A program made the translations under genes and the position numbers. This document shows positions 35,403 to 44,438 of a DNA stretch of 64,000 bases, one piece after another. The notes under the pieces are model-generated. The model searched no databases. It saw nothing but the letters and a program-made list of their open reading frames with translations, and was not told the DNA's origin. Source of the DNA: Nocardia bhagyanarayanae (GTDB lineage Bacteria; Actinomycetota; Actinomycetes; Mycobacteriales; Mycobacteriaceae); contig NZ_VFPG01000001.1 of the NCBI RefSeq assembly GCF_006716565.1, forward strand, positions 124,001-188,000, read 5' to 3'. Every line of letters begins with the position of its first letter. Within the stretch, counting starts at the first letter, position 1.

Positions 35403-38400
35403 TCATGGTTGCCTGCGCAGCCGCAGGCCGCGCGGCGTCGCGGAGAAACCCGCCTCGGCGAGGAAACCCGCGAAGGTGTTGCCGTGCACCGATTCTCCGT
35501 CCACCCGATCGATCACCAGCGAGTCGACCCAACGGCGCCGGACCAGCTCGGCGAGTTCGGCCGCGGCGGACTGGCGGGCGTTCGGGTCCTCGGTGAAGGT
35601 GAGCAGCGTCTTGCCGCCGCGCTCCAAGTAGAGCACGAGCTCGCCGTCCACCAGTACGACCAGCGCGCCCGCCTTGCGGCCAGGGCGGTGGCCGCTGTCG
35701 CCGTCGCCCTTGGGCCAGCCGAGGGCCGCGCCATACGGATTGGCCGGGTCGCAGGCGGCCAGCGCCAGCGCCTTGCCCTGTTTCGCCGGGTCGCCGGACC
35801 GGCCGCGTTCGGTGTCGAAGGAGCGCAACCGATCCACCACGTCGGTCGTGGAGAACTGCGCGCCGCCGAGCGAGTCGACGAAGTAGCCGCGGCGGCAGCG
35901 GCCACGGTCCTCGAATTCGGTCAGCACGCGGTACATCAGCGCGAAACCGCCCGTCACGCCCTCGTTCTGCACCGAGCCCCTGGTCAGTACGCCATAGCGC
36001 TCCAGGAGGGTGTCCGCGGTGGCGTGGGCGCGAATCGTGTTGTCGGCGACGCGTTCCGGCAGCAGCGACCAGCGTCCAGCGACGGCGGGCGGGCCGGACC
36101 GGGTCGGCATGGTCGGCCTCGGCAGGTAGGCGCGGCCGCGTGGCGCGCGGCGCGGGGTCCGGTGCGCTGTCGTGGTGCGCGAGGTGCCCGCGAGCAGGGC
36201 GCGCACCGGCGCGAAGGTGTCGCCGGAGACCACACCCGCCCACACCAGCTCCCACAGCGCGGCGGCCACCGCCGTGTCGTCGAGCAGGCCGGTGGAGTCG
36301 GAGAGCTGGCGGAAGAAGTAGGCGCCGCCGCCGTGTAGGACAACGACGTTGTCGCCGCGGCCCGGCGAATCCGAGGCGAGCGGGGTCCGCGGCGCCAATG
36401 TCGCACCGAGCGCGTCGAGCAGCCGCAGGTGCACCTCGGACAGGTCGATCTCGTCCGGCGGCGCGAGTGTGAACGGCGCCTGGTCGGCCAGGTGCAGGGC
36501 GATCCATCCGTCCTTGGCCGTGATGGCGCCGTGCCCGGACCACACCACCTCGCCGGCGGCCATCAGCTCGTCCAGCATCGCGGGCGAATAGTCGCGGACG
36601 CGGGCGGGCAGGATCAGCGATTCCCACGCCGAGGCCGGAATGGGCACGCCGGCAAGCTGTTCCACCACGGCCGCGACGCCGTCGACGCCGCGCAGCTCGC
36701 CGGTCTCGACGTGCTGCCAGGACGGGAGGAAACGTCCGAACGCCGCGGTCGAGACCGGCTCGACCTCGTGCCGCGCCGCGGCGAGCGACCGCCGCCGCAG
36801 CCGCCGCAGCACCTGGGTGTCGCACCACTCGGAACCGCTCGCGCCCGGCGTGAATTCGCCCTCCACCGCTCGCTTTTCGGCCACCAGGCGATGCAGCGCG
36901 GTGGCGGCGACCGCAGGGCCGATACCGAAGCGCGCCGCGACGGCCTCGGTGGTGAACGGTCCGTGCGTGCGCGCGTAGCGGCCGACCAGGTCGCCGAGCG
37001 GATCGGCGACCGGCTCGATGAACGCGGCGGGCGTGCCGATCGGCAGCGGGACCCCGAGTGCGTCGCGCAGACGGGAGGCGTCCTCGACGGCCACCCACCA
37101 GGTCCGGCCCACGAACGAGACCTCCAGTGCGCGCCGAGCTTTGGCGAGTTCGGCGAACCACGGCCGCGGGTCGCCCGGTGGTTCGTCGACGGCGCCGAAA
37201 TTCGCCGCCATCTCGTCCTCGCCGCTCGGCAACGCGTCCTCGGCACCTCCGGGCGTCGCATCCTCGACACCGCGTATCAGCGCACCGTCGGCGCCACGTG
37301 CCAGCGCGTCACCGTCACCGCGCACCGGGGCATCCCCAGCGCCGGACGCCGGCGCATCATCGGCACCACGCGCAAGCGGTGCGCCGACGCAGCGCAACGC
37401 CGCTTCTTCGGGAGTCAGCGGCCCGAGCAGCCGCAGCAGGTCGGCCAGCCCCTCCGCATCACGCGCGCGACGTTCGGGAGTGAGTCGTTGCAGTTCGCGC
37501 TCGGTCTGTTCGAGCACCACCGGATCGAGCAGTTCGCGCAGCTCGACACGGCCCAGCAGCTCGGCGAGCAATCCGGAATCCAGCGAGAGCGCGGCGGCCC
37601 TCCGCTCGGCGAGCGGGCTGTCGCCCTCGTACATGAACTGGCCGATGTAGTCGAACAGCAGCGCGCCGGCGAACGGCGAGGGCGTCGCGGTCTCCACCTC
37701 GACGAGCCGCACCTGTCTGCGCGCGACCCGGCCGAGCAGATCCCGCAGGTTCGGCAGGTCGTACACGTCCCGGAGACATTCGCGCACGGTTTCCAACAGG
37801 ATCGGGAAGTCCGGGAACTTGCGTGCCACGTCCAACAGCTGCGCCGAGCGCTGCCGCTGCTGCCACAGCGGTGCGCGCTTGCCCGGATCGCGCCGCGGCA
37901 GCAGCAGGGCGCGCGCCGCGCATTCGCGGAACCGGGACGCGAAAAGGGCCGACCCGCCGACCTGTTCGGTGACGATGTCGTCGATCTCGTCCTGGTCGAA
38001 GACGAACAACTCCGCGCCGGGCGGATCGTCGGTGGTGTCGGGCAACCGCACCACGATCCCGTCGTCGGAGGCGTTCGGCGCGGCGTCCACGCCGAACCGT
38101 TCGCGCAGCCGGGAACCGACGGCGAGCGCCCACGGCGCGTGGATCGGCAGACCGTACGGCGAGTGCAGGACCAGCCGCCAGTCGCCGAGTTCGTCGCGGA
38201 ACCGCTCGACGATCAGCGTCCGGTCGGTGGGCAGCTGACCGGTCGCGCTGCGTTGATCCTCCAGCAGGGTGACCAGATTCGAGGTGGCGTTGTCGTCGAG
38301 TCCGGCGGCTCGGACGATGCGGCCGAAACCATCGGTCTCCGCCGAATCGCCTTTGGCACTCCGGGCGGCGGCCTTCCTCGACCCGGACGGCGCCCCGTCG

Positions 38401-40346
38401 CCCGCGACCGACGGCTCGACCGACCTCGCCAGCGCCTCGGCGGACTCCCGGCCCGCTTTGCGGATGAATTCGCCCAGCGCCGCGCCCAATTCGGCGGGTC
38501 TGCCCAACCCATCTCCGTGCCAGAACGGAAGTCGGCCAGGCTGCCCGAAGGCCGGCGTCACGAGGACCCGGTCGAAGGTGATCTCCTCGATGCGCCAACT
38601 GGTCGCGCCGAGGGCGAATACGTCGCCGACGCGGGATTCGTAGACCATCTCCTCGTCGAGTTCACCGACCCGCGAATTCCGTTCGCCCACCATGTACACC
38701 GCGAACATGCCGCGGTCCGGAATCGCGCCGCCGGAGGTCACCGCCAGTCGCTGCGCGCCGGGGCGGCCGGTGAGGGTGCCCGCGTCGCGATCCCACACCA
38801 GCCGTGGGCGCAGTTCGGCGAATTCGTCGGAGGGATAGCGGCCGGAGAGCAGGTCGAGCACCGACTCGTAGGCCGAACGCGGCAGCCCGGCGTAGCTGCC
38901 TGTCCCACGCACCGTCTCGAACCAGGCGTCCACGTCGATCGGCTCGAGCGCGCAGGCCGCGACGGTCTGCTGGGCGAGAATGTCGAGCGGGTGGGCCGGG
39001 ATCTGCAAGGCCTCGATCTGACCCGTGACCATCCGCTGCGCGGCGACGGCGCAGTGGATGACGTCGGTGCGGTGCTTGGGAAACAGCACGCCGCGGGAGA
39101 TCTCGCCGACCTGGTGCCCCGCCCTGCCGATGCGTTGCAGTCCGCTCGCCACCGAGGGCGGGGCTTCGACCTGCACGACGAGGTCGACCGCGCCCATATC
39201 GATGCCCAGTTCGAGACTGCTCGTCGCGACCACGCAGCGCAGCCGCCCGCTTTTGAGGTCGTCTTCGATCAGCGCGCGCTGCTCCTTGCTGACCGACCCG
39301 TGGTGCGCGCGGGCCAGCAGTTGGTCGGCGCCGTGGATCACCTCGGTGGACGCGCCGAGCTGCGCGGGCGGCGCGTGCGCGATGTCGATCGGATCGCCGA
39401 GCCGCGCGGAGTACGCCTCGTTCAGCCGGGCCGTGAGGCGCTCGGCGAGCCTGCGCGAATTCGCGAAGACGATCGAGGAGTTGTGGTCCAGCACCAGGTC
39501 CACGATGGCCTCGTCGACGTGCGGCCAGATCGAACCCGGCTGATCGGACTCCCCCGGCTCGGTCATGTCCGGCACCGGCACCCGCACCGACAGGTCGAAG
39601 GTCTTGGGCGCGGGCGGCGAGACGATGGTGATGGGCGCGTTGCCCACCAGGAAACGGCCGACCTCCTCCGGCGGCCGCACGGTGGCGGAGAGTCCGATGC
39701 GCTGGGCGGGCCGCTCGGTGAGCAGATCCAACCTGGCGAGCGAGAGCGCCAGGTGCGAACCGCGCTTGGAACCGGCGATGGCGTGCACTTCGTCGACGAT
39801 CACCGTCCGCACGGTGCGCAGGGTCTCGCGCGCCGCGGAGGTCAGCATGAGGAACAGCGACTCGGGCGTGGTGATCAGGATGTCGGGCGGAGTCCGCTGC
39901 ATGGCGCGACGGTCGGCGGCGGTGGTATCGCCCGAGCGGACGCCGACGGTGATGTCGGGCGGGTCGAGGCCGAGCCGTTTGGCGGTCTGCGTGACGCCGA
40001 CCAGCGGCGCGCGCAGGTTTCGCTCCACGTCCACCGCGAGCGCCTTGAGCGGGGACACGTACAGCACGGTGGTCCCCGCGTGCTCGACCTCGCCGTCTTC
40101 GCTCGCGCGGCGCGTCCGCCGCTTGGCCGCCGTGCCGTCCTGTCGCTCACGGGCGGCGAGTTCATCGATCGCCCACAGGAACGCCGAGAGTGTCTTGCCG
40201 GAGCCGGTCGGCGCGACGACCAGGGTGTGTTCCCCGGCCGCGATGGCCTGCCACGCGCCGAGCTGGGCCGAGGTCGGCGCGGGGAAGGCGCCGTCGAACC
40301 ATTCCTGGGTCGCGCGGGAGAACATGGCGGTGGAGAACGTGGCCAT
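35403..40346 (-). CDS. lhr: Lhr, large helicase-related protein
   Basis: A 1647-residue superfamily 2 DNA:RNA helicase and ATP-dependent 3'-5' translocase. Motif I APTGSGKTLSAF, motif II VDEVHAIAG, motif III LSATV and motif VI QRIGRAGHQ lie in the first 450 residues. The Lhr-specific winged-helix and beta-barrel core follow, then a long C-terminal region. It is about 130 residues longer than M. tuberculosis Lhr. Part of the surplus is a 56-residue acidic repeat at about 991-1046. ATG 40346 fits the family N-terminus; a longer in-frame extension is rejected. Its operon partner is nei. Confidence 0.95.
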   Translation of the reverse strand: MATFSTAMFSRATQEWFDGAFPAPTSAQLGAWQAIAAGEHTLVVAPTGSGKTLSAFLWAIDELAARERQDGTAAKRRTRRASEDGEVEHAGTTVLYVSPLKALAVDVERNLRAPLVGVTQTAKRLGLDPPDITVGVRSGDTTAADRRAMQRTPPDILITTPESLFLMLTSAARETLRTVRTVIVDEVHAIAGSKRGSHLALSLARLDLLTERPAQRIGLSATVRPPEEVGRFLVGNAPITIVSPPAPKTFDLSVRVPVPDMTEPGESDQPGSIWPHVDEAIVDLVLDHNSSIVFANSRRLAERLTARLNEAYSARLGDPIDIAHAPPAQLGASTEVIHGADQLLARAHHGSVSKEQRALIEDDLKSGRLRCVVATSSLELGIDMGAVDLVVQVEAPPSVASGLQRIGRAGHQVGEISRGVLFPKHRTDVIHCAVAAQRMVTGQIEALQIPAHPLDILAQQTVAACALEPIDVDAWFETVRGTGSYAGLPRSAYESVLDLLSGRYPSDEFAELRPRLVWDRDAGTLTGRPGAQRLAVTSGGAIPDRGMFAVYMVGERNSRVGELDEEMVYESRVGDVFALGATSWRIEEITFDRVLVTPAFGQPGRLPFWHGDGLGRPAELGAALGEFIRKAGRESAEALARSVEPSVAGDGAPSGSRKAAARSAKGDSAETDGFGRIVRAAGLDDNATSNLVTLLEDQRSATGQLPTDRTLIVERFRDELGDWRLVLHSPYGLPIHAPWALAVGSRLRERFGVDAAPNASDDGIVVRLPDTTDDPPGAELFVFDQDEIDDIVTEQVGGSALFASRFRECAARALLLPRRDPGKRAPLWQQRQRSAQLLDVARKFPDFPILLETVRECLRDVYDLPNLRDLLGRVARRQVRLVEVETATPSPFAGALLFDYIGQFMYEGDSPLAERRAAALSLDSGLLAELLGRVELRELLDPVVLEQTERELQRLTPERRARDAEGLADLLRLLGPLTPEEAALRCVGAPLARGADDAPASGAGDAPVRGDGDALARGADGALIRGVEDATPGGAEDALPSGEDEMAANFGAVDEPPGDPRPWFAELAKARRALEVSFVGRTWWVAVEDASRLRDALGVPLPIGTPAAFIEPVADPLGDLVGRYARTHGPFTTEAVAARFGIGPAVAATALHRLVAEKRAVEGEFTPGASGSEWCDTQVLRRLRRRSLAAARHEVEPVSTAAFGRFLPSWQHVETGELRGVDGVAAVVEQLAGVPIPASAWESLILPARVRDYSPAMLDELMAAGEVVWSGHGAITAKDGWIALHLADQAPFTLAPPDEIDLSEVHLRLLDALGATLAPRTPLASDSPGRGDNVVVLHGGGAYFFRQLSDSTGLLDDTAVAAALWELVWAGVVSGDTFAPVRALLAGTSRTTTAHRTPRRAPRGRAYLPRPTMPTRSGPPAVAGRWSLLPERVADNTIRAHATADTLLERYGVLTRGSVQNEGVTGGFALMYRVLTEFEDRGRCRRGYFVDSLGGAQFSTTDVVDRLRSFDTERGRSGDPAKQGKALALAACDPANPYGAALGWPKGDGDSGHRPGRKAGALVVLVDGELVLYLERGGKTLLTFTEDPNARQSAAAELAELVRRRWVDSLVIDRVDGESVHGNTFAGFLAEAGFSATPRGLRLRRQP
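37209..37376 (-). repeat. Seven tandem 24-bp repeats inside lhr
   Basis: Exactly 168 bp, read on the minus strand as seven 8-residue units: LARGADDA, PASGAGDA, PVRGDGDA, LARGADGA, LIRGVEDA, TPGGAEDA, LPSGEDEM. Gly4 is constant and the seventh position is mostly Asp or Gly. The array keeps frame and would be a flexible acidic linker. Confidence 0.85.
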
Positions 40347-40550
40347 GGGATCAGTGTGCACCCCAGCACCGACAGGCAGCCGACCGCGCGGCGGCAACCG
40401 GCCGCTCGATCGCATCCCTGCCGCCGAGACCTGTACCGGACCGACCGAGCACACCCGCGCACGCCCGTCAGGCGAACGTCGCGTTACCCGGCTGTCGCGC
40501 TCGAACCGACCGACAGGCCGGATAAGGGTCCGTCCGCCGTCGCCGGGTCG

Positions 40551-40556
40551 TACGCT
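40551..40556 (+). promoter_or_regulatory. -10 box of the histidine-phosphatase-like gene
   Basis: TACGCT, 7 nt before GTG 40564; leaderless. Confidence 0.45.
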
Positions 40557-40563
40557 TCGATCC

Positions 40564-41109
40564 GTGCAAAAGGTGCTCAGACTCGACCTGGTCAGCCATG
40601 GCATGACCGAGGCGATGCGAAAGGCACGTTTTCCAGTCGACGAATCCCTGACCGAGGCGGGCCGCCGCGCCATCGCCGCCTGCGCCCCGCTCACCGCCGC
40701 GCGTGTGCTGACCGGACCGGAACGCCGCACCGTCGAGACGGCGGCCCTGATGGGTCTGCCCGGCGAGGAGGACGCCCGGCTACGCGACCTCGACGCGGGC
40801 GCGTGGCGCGGCGGTGAACTCATGTCGGTGCCGCAGGACGAGCTCTACGCGTGGCTGACCAACCCGCAGTTCCGCGGGCACGGCGGGGAGTCGGTGCTGG
40901 ACGTGATCGAGCGGACCAGGTATTGGATGGCCGAGATCGCCTCCGAGGGCAAGTCCACCATCGCGGTGACCCATCCCGCGGTGATCCGCGCGGCGCTGCT
41001 GGTGACGCTGGACGCCCCGCCGAAATCGTTCTGGCGGATCGATATTCCGCCCGGCAGCGTCACCCGGCTGCACTACCGCGGCGAGTGGACGCTGCACTTC
41101 CCGCCGTGA
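40564..41109 (+). CDS. Histidine-phosphatase-superfamily protein with SHG motif
   Basis: A 181-residue protein of the phosphoglycerate-mutase-like superfamily. The catalytic loop, usually LxRHGxT, reads LVSHGMTEAM, so the phosphate-binding Arg is Ser while the His is kept. The later arginine (LTGPERRTVETAALMG) and second His (IAVTHPAVIRAALL) are present. Some actinobacterial members share such variants; activity is uncertain. GTG 40564 has a -10 box 7 nt upstream. Divergent from lhr and convergent with the TetR gene. Confidence 0.8.
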   Translation: MQKVLRLDLVSHGMTEAMRKARFPVDESLTEAGRRAIAACAPLTAARVLTGPERRTVETAALMGLPGEEDARLRDLDAGAWRGGELMSVPQDELYAWLTNPQFRGHGGESVLDVIERTRYWMAEIASEGKSTIAVTHPAVIRAALLVTLDAPPKSFWRIDIPPGSVTRLHYRGEWTLHFPP

Positions 41110-41118
41110 GCCCGTCGT

Positions 41119-41736
41119 TCATTCCGCGGCGAGCGGCGTCGACCGCTCCGCGACGCTCAGCAGAAGCCGCACGGCGTCGGTGATCAGCCGCGCCGACAGG
41201 GACGGGTCGATGGCGCGCTGAATGCCGAGGCCGAGACCGAGACTCAGCACCGTGGACGCCGCGTCCTCCGCGGGCATCGGCAACACCAGGCGCAGGCTGT
41301 CGGCCAGTGTCTGCAGCTGCGCGGCGACCGCGCCGCGCACCGCGCCGAGGTTGGACACCAGCGCGGCCCGCAGCTCGGCATCGTCGCGCGAGAGCGTGGC
41401 GAATTCGAACTCGAGCATCGTCCAGCCGACGTCGCCGAGGGTGCGCTCGGCCCAATCCTGGAGTCGCGCCAGCCGCTCTTCCAGGCTCTCGTCCGCGGCC
41501 ACCAGTTCCGAGACCTCGCCGAACTTGGTGGCGTGGATGTCCTCGAGCACCTCGAGGCACAGCTCCTTCTTGGTGCGGAAGTTGGAGTACACCGCGCCCT
41601 TGGAGTACCCGGCCTCCTCCGCGACGCGCTCCATGGAGGTCTTCGCATAACCGTCGGTCAGGAAGAGATCGCGCGCGGTCGCGATCAGATCGGCCCTGGT
41701 GCGGGCCTGACTCTCGGACCTGGTCAGTCGTGCCAT
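41119..41736 (-). CDS. TetR-family repressor of the patatin-SDR operon (inferred)
   Basis: A 205-residue TetR protein: helix-turn-helix at about 12-58 (DLFLTDGYAKTSMERVAEEAG, YSKGAVYSNF) and an all-helical ligand domain. It is divergent from the patatin-SDR operon, with a 68-bp spacer holding both -10 boxes and palindromes, so it most probably represses both. Its own ATG has TAGAAT 6 nt upstream. The inducer is unknown, perhaps a lipid. Confidence 0.9.
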   Translation of the reverse strand: MARLTRSESQARTRADLIATARDLFLTDGYAKTSMERVAEEAGYSKGAVYSNFRTKKELCLEVLEDIHATKFGEVSELVAADESLEERLARLQDWAERTLGDVGWTMLEFEFATLSRDDAELRAALVSNLGAVRGAVAAQLQTLADSLRLVLPMPAEDAASTVLSLGLGLGIQRAIDPSLSARLITDAVRLLLSVAERSTPLAAE

Positions 41737-41742
41737 GCCGCG

Positions 41743-41748
41743 ATTCTA
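41743..41748 (-). promoter_or_regulatory. -10 box of the TetR gene
   Basis: TAGAAT on the minus strand, 6 nt before ATG 41736; leaderless. Confidence 0.5.
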
Positions 41749-41774
41749 CGTACTCTCAGATTTCGGATACCGAT

Positions 41775-41788
41775 AGAATTTGAATTCT
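41775..41788. promoter_or_regulatory. Candidate TetR operator
   Basis: AGAATT-TG-AATTCT, perfect 6-bp arms in the shared divergent promoter, just before the -10 box at 41791. A second short dyad, CGG-ATA-CCG, lies at 41764-41772. Confidence 0.45.
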
Positions 41789-41790
41789 GA

Positions 41791-41796
41791 TAGTGT
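41791..41796 (+). promoter_or_regulatory. -10 box of the patatin-SDR operon
   Basis: TAGTGT, 8 nt before ATG 41805; leaderless and next to the palindrome. Confidence 0.45.
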
Positions 41797-41804
41797 GCGG
41801 AACC

Positions 41805-42752
41805 ATGAGTAACAAGAACGGGTCACAGCGACGTGGCCTGGCCATCGGTTGCGGCGGCACGGTCGGCGCGGCATGGATCGTCGCCGCGCTCGCCGCGGTG
41901 CGCGACGTGCTCGACTGGGATCCGCGCGAGGCCGACGTCCTGATCGGCACCTCGGCGGGTGCGGAGATGGTGACCATGCTCGGCAGCGGCATCGGCGTCG
42001 ACGAACTGGTCGCCATGCAGGAAGGCCGGAGCACCCACCCGGCGCTGCTCGCGCACATGCGCGAGGAGCCGGGCCGCTTTCCGCCGCTGCCCCGCCTGGG
42101 ACTCGGCGCACCGAGGCTGACGCTGCGCGGCGCGGGGTCCGCGCAGCGACTGCTCACCGCGGGCAGCGGCCTGCTGCCGATCGGCGGCGGCGACGCCGGG
42201 TGGTTGCAGCGGCTCGCCGAGCGGCTGAACCCTGGTCGCACCTGGGTGCCGCATCCGGCGACCTGGCTGGTCAGCATGGATCACGCGACCGCGCAACGGG
42301 TTCCGTTCGGCGCGCCGGACGCGCCCGCCGCCACCCTCGGCGAGGCGCTGCGCGCGTCCTGGGCGATCCCCGGCTGGTTCCCGCCGGTCCCGATCGCCGG
42401 ACGCCGATTCGTCGACGGCGGCGCCGGGTCCACCGCGTCCGTGGATCTGCTCGCCGGGCAGGGGTTGGACGAGGTCGTGGTGCTCGCGCCGATGGCCTCC
42501 GCGTCACGGGTGCCCGCCACCGGCCCCGGTCACCTGCTCGAGCGTCAGCTCCGCGATCGGATGAGCGCCCAGCTCGCCGCGGAGATCGCCCAACTGCGCG
42601 CCGCGGGCACCCGCGTGCTGATGCTCGGCGCGACCGCCGAGGACCTCGCGGTGATGGGCCCCAACTTCATGGACGGCCGTCGCCGTCTCGACACCTTCCG
42701 CCACAGCCTGCGCAGCACCCGCCGCACCCTCGAACAAGGAGTCTTCGCGTGA
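41805..42752 (+). CDS. Patatin-like phospholipase
   Basis: A 315-residue patatin hydrolase. It has the oxyanion motif GCGGTVGAAW, the nucleophile elbow IGTSAGAEM and the catalytic aspartate in FVDGGAGSTAS. Near residue 270 is a phosphate/lipid-binding-like stretch AGTRVLMLGATAED. There is no signal peptide. ATG 41805 is chosen for the -10 box 8 nt upstream; an in-frame start at 41793 lies on the promoter. The stop overlaps the SDR start (GTGA), making an operon controlled by the divergent TetR. Confidence 0.87.
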   Translation: MSNKNGSQRRGLAIGCGGTVGAAWIVAALAAVRDVLDWDPREADVLIGTSAGAEMVTMLGSGIGVDELVAMQEGRSTHPALLAHMREEPGRFPPLPRLGLGAPRLTLRGAGSAQRLLTAGSGLLPIGGGDAGWLQRLAERLNPGRTWVPHPATWLVSMDHATAQRVPFGAPDAPAATLGEALRASWAIPGWFPPVPIAGRRFVDGGAGSTASVDLLAGQGLDEVVVLAPMASASRVPATGPGHLLERQLRDRMSAQLAAEIAQLRAAGTRVLMLGATAEDLAVMGPNFMDGRRRLDTFRHSLRSTRRTLEQGVFA

Positions 42753-43588
42753 GAATTCTCGGTCACGGTTATCCCGCCATCGAGTTACGGGACGCCCGGG
42801 TGCTGATCACCGGCGGCGGCCGCGGTATCGGCGAGTCCACCGCCCGGCTCTTCGCCGACGCCGGAGCCCACGTCGCCATCGCCGACGTCGACATCGCCGC
42901 GGGCGAGGCGGCCGCCGCGGCCATCGGCGCCCGAGCCTTCGAGCTGGACGTGCGCGCCCGCGACCAGTGGGACAAGGTCGTCGCCGAGCTCGGCCGCGTC
43001 GACATCCTGGTCAACAACGCGGGCGTGATGCCGGCGGGCGCGTTCCTCGACGAGCCGGACGCGGTCGGCCACGCCACCTTCGACATCAACGTCTGGGGCC
43101 TCATCCACGGCATGCGGGCGGTGGTGCCCGGGATGGTCGAGCGCGGGCGCGGCCACGTGGTGAACGTCGCCTCGCTGGCGGGCAAGATCCCGATTCCCGG
43201 CCTCGCCGTCTACAACGCGAGCAAGTTCGCCGCCGTAGGACTTTCCGCCGCAACGCGTTTGGAGTTCGTAGAGCGCGGCGTCAGCGTCAGCTGTGTGATG
43301 CCCTCGGCGGTGCGGACCCGGTTGTCCTCGGGGCTGACCCTGGGGCGCGGGATGCCGACGGTGGACCCGGAAGACGTGGCCGCGGCGATCGTGGGGACCG
43401 TGCAGACCCGCAAAGCCGAAGTGGCCGTGCCGAATTACCTCGCGCCCATCGATATCGCACTGGCCGCCGCGCCGGAACGCGCGGTGCAGTTGGTCCGAAA
43501 ACTGTTCGACGGCAATCGCGCGCTGCATCCCGCCGACGCCGCTGTGCGGGCGAAGTACGAAGAACAGGTTCGCTCGATCACGAAGTGA
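42749..43588 (+). CDS. Short-chain dehydrogenase/reductase
   Basis: A 279-residue classical SDR. Cofactor motif LITGGGRGIGES, then ADVDIAAG (the acidic residue favours NAD), NNAG, catalytic Ser in VNVASLAGK and YNASK. The C-terminal 40 residues are basic, perhaps for membrane attachment (RAVQLVRKLFDGN). AAGGAG precedes the GTG, which overlaps the patatin stop. It probably acts on a lipid or alcohol released by the neighbouring hydrolase (inference from the operon). Confidence 0.9.
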   Translation: MRILGHGYPAIELRDARVLITGGGRGIGESTARLFADAGAHVAIADVDIAAGEAAAAAIGARAFELDVRARDQWDKVVAELGRVDILVNNAGVMPAGAFLDEPDAVGHATFDINVWGLIHGMRAVVPGMVERGRGHVVNVASLAGKIPIPGLAVYNASKFAAVGLSAATRLEFVERGVSVSCVMPSAVRTRLSSGLTLGRGMPTVDPEDVAAAIVGTVQTRKAEVAVPNYLAPIDIALAAAPERAVQLVRKLFDGNRALHPADAAVRAKYEEQVRSITK

Positions 43589-43655
43589 GGCGCTCGGCTC
43601 CGCGCCTGGAGCCGCTGGGCATCGGCGCGGGTTCTCGTACCTCGTTGGTGGGCAA

Positions 43656-44369
43656 TCACTTCGACGCGAGCAGTGCGCCGAGGGCGGCAGCGCCGTCGAG
43701 CAAAGCGCGCGAGCGGGCATCGATGCTCGCGTCGCGGGCGGCCAGCGCGGACGAGATGTCGTTTCCTCGGTTCGCGCGGCGCAGTTCTGGCATCAAGGCG
43801 CGCAGGGGGTCGATGCGGTAACCGGCCATCCGCAGCTGATGGACGATCCGGGCGTCTCGGACGTCGCTCGGCGTGTACTCGCGTGCACCCCTCGGGGTGT
43901 CGCGCCGTGGGAGGAGGAGCCCTTCGGCTTCCCAGTGCCTGAGGGTCGAGGTCCGCACGCCCAGTGCGCCCGCTAGTTCCGCGACGGTCATCGAGTCGCT
44001 CGGCCGCACATCGTCCACCGGCTCGACGGTGATCGCGGCGGCCGCCCGCTTCGCCGAGTCCAGGTCTCGGCGTTCGGTGGCGAGGCGGGCATGCGCGGCG
44101 TCCAGGAGAGCGAGCAGATCCGAATCCGGGTACCGGTGCGCGGCGCGCATGATCCGCTTGGCCTCGATAGGCCCGGCTCCCGCCGCGAACGCGCGATAAG
44201 CCTGGGCGGCACGCACGTGCGCTTCGGTGTAGGTCCGATAGCCTGCGGCCGTGCGCAGCGCGGGCGACAGCACACCGTCGCGCTCGAGGTTGCGCACTTG
44301 CTGCACGGAGCAACCCGCACGCCGGGCGACGTCGATCGTGCGCAGACCAGGCGATTTGCGACTTGTCAT
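43656..44369 (-). CDS. MerR-type regulator with two helix-turn-helix domains
   Basis: A 237-residue protein with one MerR winged helix at about 9-62 (TIDVARRAGCSVQQVRNLE) and a second at about 126-184 (MTVAELAGALGVRTSTLRHWE). They are joined by a helical linker. Two DNA-binding domains in one chain are unusual for MerR proteins, which normally dimerise. ATG 44369 has CAGGAAG 4 nt upstream. It is divergent from the DUF6194 gene and probably controls it. Confidence 0.83.
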   Translation of the reverse strand: MTSRKSPGLRTIDVARRAGCSVQQVRNLERDGVLSPALRTAAGYRTYTEAHVRAAQAYRAFAAGAGPIEAKRIMRAAHRYPDSDLLALLDAAHARLATERRDLDSAKRAAAAITVEPVDDVRPSDSMTVAELAGALGVRTSTLRHWEAEGLLLPRRDTPRGAREYTPSDVRDARIVHQLRMAGYRIDPLRALMPELRRANRGNDISSALAARDASIDARSRALLDGAAALGALLASK

Positions 44370-44424
44370 CCCACTTCCTGGGCGTTTTCCACGTGAAGTC
44401 TCCACAAGCACATGAATGAAACGC

Positions 44425-44430
44425 TAGAAC
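44425..44430 (+). promoter_or_regulatory. Possible -10 box of the DUF6194 gene
   Basis: TAGAAC, 8 nt before ATG 44439. It deviates from TANNNT at the last base. Confidence 0.3.
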
Positions 44431-44438
44431 ACATGGAG

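Noticed and set aside
36429..40817. A 1462-codon open frame on the plus strand opposite lhr
   Set aside because: Its translation is Arg/Gly/His-rich without domains. Such antisense frames are common in GC-rich genes, and lhr on the other strand has all helicase motifs.
40347..40823. N-terminal extension of Lhr to position 40823
   Set aside because: The added residues are low-complexity and overlap the divergent phosphatase gene and its promoter; the family starts at ATG 40346.
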